From assembly GCF_000344685.1 (NCBI RefSeq), contig NW_006920423.1, positions 1 through 48,170 of the forward strand: a stretch of DNA of 48,170 nucleotides, written 5' to 3'. A model generated the notes under the pieces. It did no database searches. It was not told the DNA's origin and saw nothing but the letters and a program-made list of their open reading frames with translations. This DNA comes from Gloeophyllum trabeum ATCC 11539. Lineage: Eukaryota; Basidiomycota; Agaricomycetes; Gloeophyllales; Gloeophyllaceae. Position 1 is the stretch's first letter. Every line of letters begins with the position of its first letter. Shown in pieces: positions 32,392 to 44,540 of the stretch. The position numbers and the translations under genes are program-made.

Positions 32392-34311
32392 GAGCGTTCG
32401 GGAGGGGGAGGCGGGTGGAGGCGGGCGGCTGGATGTACGAATGCTTCGGTTAATGCGATCCGAGTGAGCGCTGTTGCGTGGCGAACGGGGGTGCTGCTGC
32501 TCCTCGCGGCGAACGATGCCGGGTCGCGTCCTGCCAATATTCGCGAGGCGTGGTCGCATCACCATCGCTTTGAGAGATGTCGTGGGCGGCAGGGCTGTTC
32601 TCTGTTCTTGATGAACGTCGGGAAGCGGGAGAGTGTGTCGTCCGCTTCCGTCCCTCCGAGCGCCCCGCGAAGTCATGCCGGTCGCTAGTACCAGCGCGGC
32701 AGGCCCGTATCCGACACCCGCCAACGAGGTCCCTGCGAAGCTGGGGGCGTGTGGGTATGGGTACGCCAGAGATGATGCAATGCTGGGGTTATTGCTTGCG
32801 GCGTGGAGGGACGACTGGCGGCGGAAACGAGGCCCTTTCGGAGCGGAGGATGTCGTCCGGCGGCGTCGATGTGGTGTCGCGTGGATTGACGGAGGCTGAG
32901 CGGGGGTTGTGTGCGTGCAATCAATGCTAGTCGAGTACGCACTACTGGAGCGCCGCCCTGCGTCCGCGATGCGCGTGCAGTTCCCGCAGCTGCCTCTGCG
33001 CCGGATGGTCGCTGCATCCTGGGAGGGGCTGCGCCGCGTTGACGCGTCGCGAGGATGGACTGGAACTCGGGATTGTGAGGCGAGAGGAAGGAACAGGTTC
33101 GGGGAACCATAATACGAAACCACTGGCTGCCATGGACCAAGAAAACTTTTCGTACACCTCCGGTCCCAAAATAATCCAGGCGACGAGGGCGAGTCGAGAC
33201 AACCGCCTGCACTCACTACTACTGTTCAAGACTAATTGGAAACGTCCGCCAACGTAACGTAACCCGCGCTGCCCAGCATAGCAGGCATCGGGAGTAAGCG
33301 CGCTATCGCCGGGCACACGAGGCTCGCCAGTCATCACGGGGAATCACGAACACTGAGAGGAATCTCGCTTGTCGGGGAGGGCGAAGCGGCGGGTGAAGAG
33401 ACGGACACGTTGCGGGGCGGCACCGACGATCGAGATCGCTGCTGGCACTTGCCGGGCGGGTGGCTTCGCGTCGGGGCTGGGGGTCGTTGGCGAGGTGCGC
33501 TGGCAGGCTGCGTGCTGGGAGGAGAGCAACAGGGTCGTGCGTGCTTAGGCTGGGGCTACGCTGACGGGTGGGAGGACACCACTTGTTGTTTCGCTTTCCA
33601 GGGTGGAACTCCGGGCGGCGTGTATTCATCCATTCATGCACTACTTGCAGCCCGACCATGGAAGAACTAGCGGTGGATAATTCCATTTCGTCGTTCTACG
33701 AAGCAGGGTACGAGGCCAGTAATACGACAAACCCTCCTTCCCTGCATCTCCTCCTGTCTTGGTTAGTTTCCAGTGTCGTCTCCTGGACGAACACGCCAAT
33801 AGAACGTAGAAGTCTAGTGTGCAGCCAGCCCTGTTACGGCGGATACACGAACGCCCGCTTCTTCTGACACGCCGCACCTCCGCCGGGAGCGCCCTTACGT
33901 GAAGCGCGGTGTGCTGGCAGGCACATATGTACATACGTGCAGCCAGTCTAGACTCTTCACCACCTTCGCGTCCTTCTTCTGAGCGTGGCCAGCCGACGGT
34001 GTGTGCGTGCATGTGTACCGACACATCACCAACTCCGACGTGGTGGCATACCTACAGACCCATGCCCGTATGCATACATACATACAGCCAATCCCGATCG
34101 CCGAATTAATATTATAGAACGGCTAGGAGGAGACGCAGCGTTCGTGACTCTGCCTGGCTGGCTGGTGAGTGCGCCTCGGACGATTGAAGGATAAGCGCTA
34201 GCGAGCGAAGCCCCCCCGACTCGAGTCCATCATCGTCCAGAATAAGTACATACCCCGCATACGCACGCTCTGAGCCTTCCTCGTCGGCATCGTCGGGCAG
34301 CGTGCCCTCGC

Positions 34312-34845
34312 GCAGCTTCGATAATTACCCGGCCCGCTAGAAGCGACGGGGGTGCACGCACCGCTCTGAAGCGAGCGCGGGTGCAGACGCCATGGTCAGT
34401 GCGGTGTGGACTAGTATAGTACTGATGACGGGGGTGCATGCGTACGCACCTCGCTGATGGACGCAGGGGTGGGCAGGCGTCGGCGGACATCCCTCCGCTC
34501 GTCCTGGGCGTACATAGTGAATATATAATCATCAGTCCGTGAACGCTGGACTGCCAACACGGCGTGCACGACCAGACTGGAGCGCGCCGTGGACGGTGCG
34601 CGAGCGGAGCCTGCGTCGAGGCGACATCAGCTGTCCCTCCCGCATGCACGACGCCAGCATCTTGCGTCGACGAGTCTGGGCCAGCCAGTCGGCTGCGAGC
34701 AGCTTCGGTGATACACCGACCGCTAGAAGCGACCAGAGACGAGAGCGGGTGCAGACGTCAGTGCGGTGTAGACAAAGGACATGTGTACACGCCTCGCTAT
34801 GCCGATGGGACGCGTCGGCGGATATCCTCTCGCTCGTCCCGGGAT
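34312..34845 (+). repeat. Diverged tandem duplication, two units
   Basis: Unit 1 (about 34312-34510) and unit 2 (about 34698-34845) share, in order, GCAGCTTCG, CCGCTAGAAGCGAC, GCGGGTGCAGACG, GTCAGTGCGGTGT, CGCCTCGCT / CACCTCGCT, and CGTCGGCGGACAT / CGTCGGCGGATAT followed by CCGCTCGTCC / CTCGCTCGTCC. The spacing shrinks from 386 to 334 bp along the unit because of small indels. No conserved frame; unclassified. Confidence 0.8.
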
Positions 34846-35230
34846 GAGTAGGAGGCCGTCAACGGGCTATGTTATCTCCTGCGACACGTCCTCATAAAGT
34901 AACCGCGCACGGAATACATACATATACACAATCGCCATTGGCAGATACCCATGTTCCCGCGTGCACGACGAACCCATAGTCTCGACTGTGGGCAGCTTTC
35001 ACGGCTAAGCGACCGGCGAAGGGACGGCCGTCATCACGTTGTGGATTTGTGAAATTCATAATAACACGAACGCGGACGCACCCTGCGTTTTGTATGCATG
35101 TGCGTCGCCGATCGCGTCGAGCTCGGAAGGAGTGTCCGTTCTGGCTGATGCGTCGACCTCGGAGGGAATTCACCAGCACCAGCACGCAGCACGCATGTGT
35201 GGTTGCGATCATCAAACCAAACCAAACGGG

Positions 35231-35352
35231 CGTCCGTCCGTCCGTGCGCGCGCGCGCGCGCACCTCTGCTGGGTGCATACAACGCCTGCTTGCGACAATA
35301 ATGGTTGGCGTCACAGCGAGTATCGGCCGCTGGAGGGCAGGCAGGCAGGCAG
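35231..35352. repeat. Microsatellite cluster (CGTC, GC, GCAG)
   Basis: Tandem CGTC units at 35231-35245 run directly into a CG dinucleotide run to about 35261, and GCAG units follow at 35338-35352. Simple-sequence DNA with alternating purine-pyrimidine GC that could adopt Z-DNA. Confidence 0.85.
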
Positions 35353-37162
35353 GTGGCTAGCCAGCATGTGCGGCATGCCTGGCTGCGCCGTTCACCCAAG
35401 GCGCGACGAGACACGAGCAGAGCGCGGATGGACCCCCGCCCTCGGGAAGACTGGCCGCAAATCACCATGACTTGGTGGGTTATCAGAGCGGGGATTTCGG
35501 CTTACCGTGATGGTGGATAGTCCGCGCTGGTCCGGGAGTATCCCCCGCTGCTGTCCATGCGTATCGCCGCGAGAGTAAGTATGGCGTCTGGTTCTAGAGT
35601 GGGCAGCCACGAGGAGCACAGTGTCTGGCATGGAGCGTTCGAATGAGCGTGAGACGCGGGCGCCATAGAGCGGGGGATACATGCCAAAATCCGCGCATAC
35701 ACGCCTTCCCGTCCCCCGTCCCCGCAGTTACGGGGAAAGCGGTCGAATTCGACGGGGTGGCTGGCACCAGACCGGCAGTCAGGATAAAGCCCAAGGGAAA
35801 TGTCAGAAACACGAGTATCATTGCCCATCCGCGGTTAAAAAAAGGCATGAAGCATGAAGCACCGGCAGAAGGAGCGCGCTGGTGGATGCTAGATCGGGGG
35901 AGTCTCTTGCACACACATAAGATGGGCCTTGGCTCAGGTGGCGGCGTAAATATTGCATGAGCGGGGGGACGTACCAGCCACGGCCTCGTAGCCCCTCCAA
36001 GATGTGGGATATGCGACTTGGAACGATCGGGGAGTGCAGGGTCCACCGTTCGCGCCAGGAAAGCAGGGGTTATAGCCACGGTGGAAGATCACATCTGCAA
36101 GTCCTCGATGCGGCGCGGACGTCCTGATTCCTCGACTTTTCTGCCGCGACGGGGAGACATTCAGCGGCAGTAGAAGAGAGCGGGTGGAGACAGGGGGAGT
36201 CCAGACCGCGAGAGGTACGTCTGCAACTGGCCAGGGCGAGTATGGCGAGCGACGACTCAATTTCCGCCGTGGAGCCACTCTAGCGGCAAGCTTGATGGTT
36301 CACTGGATACGGCCTGGTCCCATCTACATCAGACAGCATATTTACAGCTAAGGCCTTGGTCTATTCATCGAAGTGAGTAAAGCGAGTCTAGACCTCCTCG
36401 GACACTTACTTCTCGCCATGGAGTTCGTAAGCTGAGGTGCACACCACGGTTCCATCAGAGTCCCCTCAGAAGACAAAGGATCAGGAAAAGCACTGCTGCG
36501 CGAAGCCAAGCGCGAGCTTCTTTGGCAGCAGGAGCCTGCCAATATACACCGAAGCCGCGCGCTGAGGATCCTTGCGATCTGCGCTCGGGGTGGCGCATCA
36601 CCTGCGTCAATGGGCCGCGGTATCAATGTTCTTTCCTAGTATTCCCATTAGTGGTTTGTAGAATTTACATTTCCATCTGACGGTCTGAGGAAAGAAAAAG
36701 GAGACGTACCCGCGAATGGTGCTCCTGGTCCAGGAGAGCGCGCCTCGACGGACGGGTGAGTGATGCACCGGAGGTCGAGGGTGAGCCGCTAATAGCACAC
36801 ATACTGTCGTGGATATTTCAATGTCATTGAAACTCCCGGCGGGTTACTTGCAGTGCGCCATCTCTCTATACTTGGGGGCTATCAGAGATCTGTCCATCAG
36901 CACGCCCAGCGAGTGGACAAAATCATCCCCTGTACCGATCCCCTATGCTCGTAGGACATTGGGCTGGTTCTATTTCTATCAATAGAGTGGGACAGCTGTA
37001 CTGGAAGTCAGGGTCAGCGCGGTGTGGCAGCTGAACGTGCACCTCGACAAAGCCACGAAGGCGAAGTGAGCTCAAAAAGGAAAAGAAGCGGGATCTGTTT
37101 GTTTGTGCAAAGTTCACGCTGCGCCAAGGGGTGGACACCGGGAGAAGCCGAGACCGCATGAA

Positions 37163-37507
37163 GGGGGGAGGGGGAGGGTCTCGAGGGCCTTAACAGGAAT
37201 TTATTAAAAATAGATTTGGCTCTGTGACAGCCCTGATGGCAGAGATACGGTACAGGTGGTACTAAAATTGCTTGCTAGTGAGGGTTACAGGGCTTTATTA
37301 GCCAGGACAACCTCGTCTTGGCCATTGCACGGAAGAAAACACATAGCGTGACAACATATAGTGTGACAATAGAGTGACGTGTGGGAGCACTGAAAGATGA
37401 CTCAGCAAACCCTAACCTGGATGTGCCTGGAACCTACCTTCCCGATATGGTACCGTGGGACGCTCCCACGGGGGGGAGGGGGGGGCCTCTGGGACCTTAG
37501 CAGGATT
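37163..37507 (+). repeat. Paired G-run repeats with a strong hairpin
   Basis: The stretch AGGGGGGAGGGGGAGGG then GGCCTTAACAGGA (37162-37198) resembles GGGGGGAGGGGGGGGCC then GACCTTAGCAGGA (37470-37505), about 306 bp apart in the same orientation. Immediately before the second copy is a perfect 8-bp hairpin CCGTGGGA-CGC-TCCCACGG (37453-37471). The interior has GTGACA/GTGTGACAA repeats. It may be a short mobile or fold-back element, but no target duplication was found. Confidence 0.55.
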
Positions 37508-39777
37508 TCCTATCATGCGGTCTAAAATTTTATTATTGTCCACCCCTTGCGCTGCGCCGCCACCGACGCCAGCACCGACGGTCGTTCTCCTCGAATCCGT
37601 CTTGCCTCGTGGGACGGCTAAAGTTCAACTCAGTGTTCTGTTCTACAACGACTCCTGCAGGATGTTATCGCTCCTATACTTGGGTACTTGGACTGAACTC
37701 ACTATCGCGCGAACACGCCGGCGTCACCAGCACTGGTTCTCTCTGATTGCATCTTCCGGTGTTCTCGTTCTCATGACGCACGCTCTGCCTCTCCCTACCT
37801 GCACCCAAACCCGAGCCTAATCGCGCACACACCCACACCCACACCCACAGCCTGTCTGCGTCAGGTCGAGCAAGTCCCACCTATCCGCGCACTCCAGCCA
37901 CATATATTGTAATCGTACGAGTTACGTCTCCGCTGCGGCGCTGCCAAATCGCCCGCCTCGTGTCGCCCCGCATTTAGCACGACCTCCCATCCCGGCACCA
38001 TCCTGCGCGGAGAAACTCGGTACCGTCGCTCATGGCGACATTGCTAATCCCACCTTATCCTTATTCTGCGCCGCCCCTGCCGACGACGTCACCCCCGCGC
38101 GCGCAGGTATTCATGGAAGTTCGTCCTCGCTGCGTTATCTCTCTCTGCCCGTCCGGAATCGGAACACCACATATCTCGCTCGCCCGCCCCGAGGACGGCG
38201 CTGCGTACGTACAACACACCATGGGCCTGGAACCAGACGTCGAGGGTATGTACCGCAAGGGTCGCGCGTTCTCGCACCTGTGCTCGCCATTGCCGGAGAT
38301 TGCGCGCGGATCTGTCTGCGCTGGCTCGCTCGCTTGGGACGCGACGCGGACATCTGACTGCCCCCGCGATAACCGGTCGACTAGTACGGGGAGGCCTCAA
38401 CCTTCGGGGATGGGTCGTGCGCGCTGATTCGATGGCGCTAAGTACCCGGTCTCCACTGCTTTTTGGTAATATCTCGCTTACGCTCGCGATTCCGAGGTTG
38501 CGTCAGGCGTTGCGTCGAGTGCGGTGTGCTAGCGCCACGACGACGCGTGCTGGGCTAGGACCCGGGCTGGGATTCGACCTGCTGAGCAGAAGAACTTTCC
38601 TTGTACTCGAATGGTGTATCGAAGGTTTCTGCCTCCGCTGTTTTCTCCCCCCTCGGCCACGCACAGCGCCGACCGATTCTCCGACAGATACCCCACCAAT
38701 CCCCGGAATCTGGAATCTGCATACGTCCTCTAGCTGTACCCCGTCGATCCAGGAAAGGATTCTCGGTCTCGGTCTCGCCGTTCCCAGTGCAGCAGCCCGA
38801 CTCCCCTCCCTCGCTTTCCAACGTTATCCCGCCGGCGGGCGAGCGAGCGAGCGATCTGCGTCCTTCTCTGCCGCCCCTGCTCGGGTTTGCGCTAGTTCCG
38901 AATCAATGTGGAGCTCGTAGACGCTGCACCCATCGTGCCCCAGTTTCAGTTTTACGAGCATGCCTGCGGAGCGATCTGTAGTATGTCCGTATGTATGCTA
39001 TGGCAGTCGTTACTACCAATTACCTACTGTATCTCAGATCCGCTGTCGCCCTGTATTTCGCTGTCTATAAGGAAAGTAAGTACTGATAGCGGACGGTCAC
39101 GAGGACCCATCCACTCCAGCTGGCGTGTTTTCCCATTCCCATTATCCATCCTTCGAGTACGCCGGCATTTAATCTCGCCCGCCTTCTCCAGCCCCTGGCG
39201 CATTGTTTCCTTTTCCCGATCGGAAACTCCCCCCCGCCCGCCCCCCGCTCTCATCTTCGCGCCCCCATTCGTGCGCGCCTCGTTGCCATTGTACCGATTG
39301 CAATTGGCGGGGGATGCCGGGTCTATCATTGGGCTGGCTGGCGTTCCGCGGGTACCGTAGGCAGCGTCAAGCAGCGTTTGATACATCATAGCTCGGTGTT
39401 CATATCATGCGATACTGGTCATCCAAGGCCAATGGGACGGAGGCAGCGACGCGTCGACGCCTGCCCTAAAGCCGACACGCGCCGAACACGCGCCGGCCAC
39501 AAAAGGGATGCGGGCTTCGCGAACGACGCCCGGGAGCAGTGTTTTCCAATGACGATCGCAGCGGTTTACTTCATCCATCAGTCGAGATCTTCTTCGAGAC
39601 ACATCGTCACGTATATGGCGGCAAAATGGGCAGGCATATGTATCAGTGCAGAGTGATGGCGGTATTTTGGGGCGGTTTCTGCAGTGCCTTGTTCGACGCG
39701 TTCTGGGCAGGAAGGGCCTCTCCCCGCTTCCCGACAGGCCTGTTCTAGAGCGCTGCGCTGGCGACCGTGCATGCAAG

Positions 39778-39784
39778 TATATAA
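39778..39784 (+). promoter_or_regulatory. TATA box of the second DUF6699 gene
   Basis: TATATAA stands 128 bp before ATG 39912, followed by a CA/CT-rich leader. A plausible core promoter for the downstream gene. Confidence 0.55.
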
Positions 39785-39911
39785 GACCGCCACTCGCGTC
39801 CAGCGACACCAGAGGATTCGGCCTTGCGCTACCTCGAAAGCGCCTCCGTCACGACCCACGACACGTCCTCACGAACATTCCTAGTGTACATACACACTTT
39901 CCTCTTCAGCC

Positions 39912-41170
39912 ATGGATTCGTACCTTTCTTATCTGCGCAACATGTTCGGCTCGAGCAGCCACCACCACGCTCCGGGCCAGCGGCCCTCCCACAGCCGCTC
40001 CCAGTCCGCCTCCACCGCGCCCGCGTATGTATACACCCAGCAGGCGCACTCCGCCTCTGCCCCGCGCCCGAGCACCGCGCCCTCGCGGCAGCGCGCCAAC
40101 TCGTACCAGACGTCCCACGCCACAAGGCCCTCGCCGCTCCGCTACCAGTCAAACGACTCGTACACCTCGCACCACAGCATCCCGGTCGACCCGCGTCCGT
40201 CCGTGCAGAGGCATGGAAGCTACGGAGGTATGCCGCCCGCTCGCACTTGGTCACCCACGAGTGGCGCTAAACGCACTTTGACAGGCGTCCATTATCCCTA
40301 CTTTGCGGGCTCGACACGGTCGACGTCCAGCCGCTCGGCATACTCCACGCCAGCCAGCTCCCGCTCGAACTCTACCTCGTCACTGCACCCCGGCTTCCCG
40401 CACTCGGCCGCGCCGGTGCCCAAGTCCGCGAAGCGTGTCCGCTACGCCGACGAACGGCCCCCACTGAAGCAAAACCACTCGTGGCACCCCACCCCCAGCG
40501 TCGCCTCCGCGCCAGCCTGTAAGTTTTCTCCTTCACACCCACCCCTCCCGTTATCTAATCGGCGGGCGTGTTACGTGACGCAGACGCCCCGATCCACGTA
40601 CAAGGCAACATGCAGTGCCCGCCGCTGAACATGCACCCGCTGCTCGCGCACACGCGCTTCCACCACGCGCCCATCTCGTACGACGTCGTCTACACGCCCT
40701 CCGCGCGCACCGTCGTCGACCGCACGACGCGCCAGCCGGTCCCCACGCACACGCTCACGCAGCCGGCCACCGAGCCGCCCATCGCGACGACCTCGCAGCT
40801 CGTGCTCACCTCGGACAAGTTCCCCTGGCCCGTCGTCGTCGGCGCGTCGACCGCCTTCCCGAGCAAGTCCGCCCGCCCGCTGCGCCCGCGCTCCCCGCAG
40901 GCGATCAGCAACCTCGACGTGCTGTACGCGCTGCACGCGACGCTCTTCACGCGGGTGACCCCGCAGGAGTGGGACGGCCTCGGGCACGGGAGCCGCGCGC
41001 AGCGCAGGGTCACGCACGCGTACGAGAAGCGCTGCGCGAAGATGGGCGGCGGGTGGGACGGCGGCGTGCGGCGCATCGACTGGCTCGGCGGGCGCACGCG
41101 CCTCGTCGGCGTCGAGATGGACAAGAGCCGCCCCGGCCCGTACGGCAAGCTCGTCTTCGAAAAGGCCTGA
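39912..41170 (+). CDS. DUF6699-domain protein with long disordered N-terminus, 378 aa
   Basis: Exons 39912-40227, 40285-40518 and 40584-41170 give 378 aa. The second intron (65 bp, GTAAGT donor, CTAAT branch site, CGCAG acceptor) is required to keep frame. The first (57 bp, GTATGC donor, CTAAAC branch site, GACAG acceptor) is a multiple of three without stops, so a retained form would add 19 residues. The first 190 or so residues are Ser/Pro/His-rich and probably disordered (RPSHSRSQSASTAP, STRSTSSRSAYSTPASS). The folded part has MHPLLAHTRFHHAPISYDVVY, then ISNLDVLYALHATLFTRVTPQEW and the DUF6699 ending RRIDWLGGRTRLVGVEMDK. It is GC-rich with strong third-position C/G bias, as in the other housekeeping-like genes here. 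Function unknown. The inverted duplication (copy B) begins about 130 bp downstream. Confidence 0.82.
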
Positions 41171-41299
41171 GTCCCGGCCTTGTATGCAACTCCCGCTCGC
41201 TCCCTCGCGGCGCTATGACATGACATGATGTATGCGCATGAAAACCTGGCTCATCCACCGGTTGGATGTCACCCCTCCTTTCTCTCGTTATGATCGGCT

Positions 41300-44200
41300 T
41301 CCCTTCGTCTCGATACTTACGGACAATATACTCAAGTTTCTTTATCTCGCATCGCACGCCCGGCATACTGTACCAGTACCACTTACTCTGACTGCCCATC
41401 TCACTCGCCTGCGACCGCACACGGTTTCCTTTTTTCTGCATCTGTACCATACTACCGACCCGCATTCTTATTTCTATTCTCTATCTTGCTCTTCGCGTCC
41501 TGCTTTGCCTTGCTTTCTGTACAATAGTTGCTGGGTGATATAGTTGTTCACGCCTTGTACCTACCCCCAAATTTACTCTAGCCCTTATGCATATGCATCG
41601 ACTTTACTCGAGTCTCGAGATAAGAACGTCGTACGCTTTTGCGCCGCCGAGGCATCCTCGGTAATGAAGCAAGAAGCAGCGTTCGTGCTACCGGGGCCAG
41701 TAATGGGGTTAAGTCTGCACGGGAGGGAGCTATCACAAAGGCACACCGGTGTGCGCGCGGTCAGCTGAGCGGGTGCGTGACATCCACGCGTTCGCTGGGA
41801 TCCTCGCGGGCGCACCTGTCCCGTCCGCACTTTCGCACTTCCACCTTCATTCAAGGCAGTCCACGCGTACATATAAAGCATGGCGTGCCCATTCGGGGGT
41901 GCGTTAACGCTTGCTGTTCACGATTATTGCTAGTCACAAAACTCACTACCTGCGCGCGACAAACCGGCCGTTGCAATTGGGTGACTCGGGGTGGGTGACA
42001 ATGGCAGCCTGAGGGAACTCGGACGCAGCACAAGAGGGGGACAGATCTGCGCAGCGATCGCGAATCATTGTGAAGGCTCACGATCGCAGGGGTAGGTGGC
42101 TGTCCTTCATGCATAAGACCGATTTACGAAAGATGTACGACGTGTAGAGGGCATGAGCGTGACCGGCGGAACTTGACGCTTGACGAGCAGTATACAGTGT
42201 GAGTTCGTGGTCCAGCGATCGGAGAAGCAGCGCAGGTGGTTGTTCTGCACTGATGATTACGAAGCGAACAAGATGTAGGGCGACCGAATGCCCCGAACAT
42301 AGTGGATGGTTGGTAGTGATGGAGGACAATGGCTATCGCACGGAAACACACTAAGCGAGGATCTTAGAGGGATGCCAAGATTCATTGATACCCATACATA
42401 TAACAATGAACGCCAAATTCCGGCCCCGACGGCTCTCAAATACATATGGCGTTGAGAAGAGAGCAAGGACATAAGCGGCAACGAGCAGCGAAGGGGGATG
42501 AAACATACATCTCGCGCACACCCAACCTCCCGGTGCATCGTGCGTCGTCGGTACATCGGACGAACCCCAGCAGGGGCGAGCGTGTGCGTGATATCCTGGA
42601 ACCCGTCAGGAAGAGGGCGCAGACTGTGCTCTTGCACTAAGACCGACATCTGCGATTCCGGATGTACAGCGGAACCTCGAGAACCTGGCCAGACGACCGG
42701 GCAGTTCCGTTCGCAGGTGCCGTCGATTGTCAATGTTACCGAGAGTCGCAAACAAAAACACGCTCCCTGCGCGCGGCAGAACTGCAGTTAAGGTTGCGAT
42801 AGAGTGACTCGGGATGGGTGACGGGGAAACCAGACGCAGCAGATGGTGGGCGGATCTACGCGAATGGCAGTGAGGGGCTTCATGATCCCAAGGTTCAGTG
42901 GCTGTCCTTCAAAGCTTCAACCTTTATGCATACGACCGATTTACGAAACACGCACGAGATATACCGTTCTACAGAAGGCACGAGCGAGCCCGCAGTCGTT
43001 CGGGACTTGCTGAGTGACAACGGAGATGGCTAAGCAATCGAAGCGTGTGGCTATCAGAAAAGAGACGCGACACTGACATGCGAGCACAGAGCTCCGAACT
43101 TAGCGAGACACTGGTAGCGATGAAGGACAATGGCGGACGATCGTACAAGAGGCATCTCATGTGAGAGTCTAGGATCCCCTCACAATGGCAGCTTTGTCTA
43201 CTTTCCCCCATACCGCCAGTTCCTCGGGAAGCCCGTACCCACTAGCTCGGAGAGGGAGATCCAGCACATGAGGAGTAAACAGTAACAGCACAGTTGCTCT
43301 AACACCGATGCCGGCGGAAGAGAGCGCCAGTTCCCGGACGGCTAGTTTGTGAGTCGGCCAGAATGACGGCAACATATCGCGGCTGTGGCAAACAGGCTGT
43401 GGTGGGTAAAGAAAGAAAAAACGGAACGCTAGACCCGAGCTAGACCTCAACTTCTTCATTACACGCGAGACACAAAGCGACAAATACATGACAGAGACAG
43501 AAGTTATAGCAGATGTCTTGATAGTGATGCATCAGTATCAGCCTTCCGCGAGGAGTCCCACAGAACTCAGAAGCCGTCGAGTAACAAAGAATAACCGGGA
43601 TCCTAAGAGCAGTCCACGCCCAGCTGCGGAAAGTCGTACTTGCCCGGGAACGCCACAGGACACCCCGCGCGGTCTTGGTGCGAGTTGCAGTTCTCCTGGT
43701 CGTTCGCGGCCGCGCAGCACCGGAGGCAGAAGCGGTTCGCGCTCGGCTCGACCCTATCGCGTCAGTATTACGAGGAGCCGGAATTACAAGGGAAATGGAG
43801 TCGTACTGCTCGACGAAGCTCGCACCGTACCCTCCGAAGGCACACTGCGCGCCGTTGGGGAAGCGCACATCGAACTGACCGCCGTCGTCCGACGACGCGA
43901 AGGGGTACTTGGAGGAGTCGAGGCACCCCGTCACCTGTAATACAACACGAACACGAAAAGAATGAAGAGATGTGATACTTAGTAGTTGCCAGTTGGGAGG
44001 TGATACGCCACGGACCTGGATCCACGAACCGTCCCCCGCCTTCTCCACCGCAGCCGCTCTGATGAGACCCGCCGCAAACCGCCTCCTGCAGTACGTCCCG
44101 TCGCTCGTCGGGGTGCAGTACGCGGAGCCGTCGTTCTCCGCATCCGAGATCAATTCTAGCACACGCACGGAATCATTCACAACGCCTCCTGTACTTCATG

Positions 44201-44540
44201 ATCAGTCTGCTGCATACCTCCATCCTTCGGCAAGAGAAGCGCAAAGTCGCCTTCGCTAGTAATGTGCACTGTGGTAAGTATAGAAGAGTGGCCAGTGGGC
44301 GCAGGCGTCGGTCGCGTGTCTTTCTGGGCCGTGGGTGTCCGGGCGAAGAAGAGCTCGTCGAGGTTGGCAGAGTCGACTAGGGGGCCCCGGCCTTCACTTG
44401 TAGTCGCGTTGTATCCAGTACTTTGTAGACTTGGTTCGAGATAGGGATCCAGAGTAGAGTTCCAGGGTCGACCAGGAAAGCCAGAGCCAGAGCCAGAACT
44501 TGAAGTGTCGCCGATGACTGCAGCGCTAGCGACCAGTGCG
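41300..44540 (-). repeat. Inverted segmental duplication, copy B
   Basis: This is the partner of 27030-30150, in reverse orientation. The best-preserved part is 41420-41890: CTATCTTGCTCTTCGCG, CCTTGCTTTCTGTACAATAG, CACGGGAGGGAGCTATCACA and CACGCGTTCGCTGGGATCCT all occur in copy A on the opposite strand with few changes. It contains an intact secreted-protein gene at its far end. Two internal repeat units are listed separately. The similarity begins near 41300, just behind the DUF6699 stop codon, so that gene itself is not visibly duplicated at copy A. Confidence 0.85.
41975..43155 (+). repeat. Two diverged direct repeat units of about 370 bp
   Basis: Unit 1 (about 41975-42345) and unit 2 (about 42795-43155) share, in order, GTGACTCGGGGTGGGTGAC / GTGACTCGGGATGGGTGAC, GGTGGCTGTCCTTCATGCAT / AGTGGCTGTCCTTCAAAGCT, GACCGATTTACGAAA (both), and GGTAGTGATGGAGGACAATGG / GGTAGCGATGAAGGACAATGG. 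The period is about 815 bp. Related units lie on the opposite strand in copy A near 28211-28690. No conserved frame; a non-coding dispersed repeat of unknown class. Confidence 0.8.

Larger units (their letters stand above)
32392..39777. other. 7.4-kb gene desert
   Basis: No gene could be supported on either strand. Many ORFs of 60-200 codons exist because the DNA is GC-rich, but they lack domains and splice-site support. Structures found inside are a diverged tandem duplication (34312-34845), microsatellites (35231-35352) and G-run repeats with a hairpin (37163-37507). A hydrophobic segment (WAMILVFLTFPLGFILTAGL) on the minus strand near 35800 is the only protein-like feature and is too isolated to call a gene. 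Confidence 0.5.

Noticed and set aside
35594..36079. 161-codon minus-strand ORF with a hydrophobic segment
   Set aside because: A single hydrophobic stretch (WAMILVFLTFPLGFILTAGL) without a sensible start, family or supporting introns is not enough for a gene call.
38032..38427. 131-codon plus-strand ORF upstream of the second DUF6699 gene
   Set aside because: No recognised domain, no splice continuation and low-complexity composition; probably chance.
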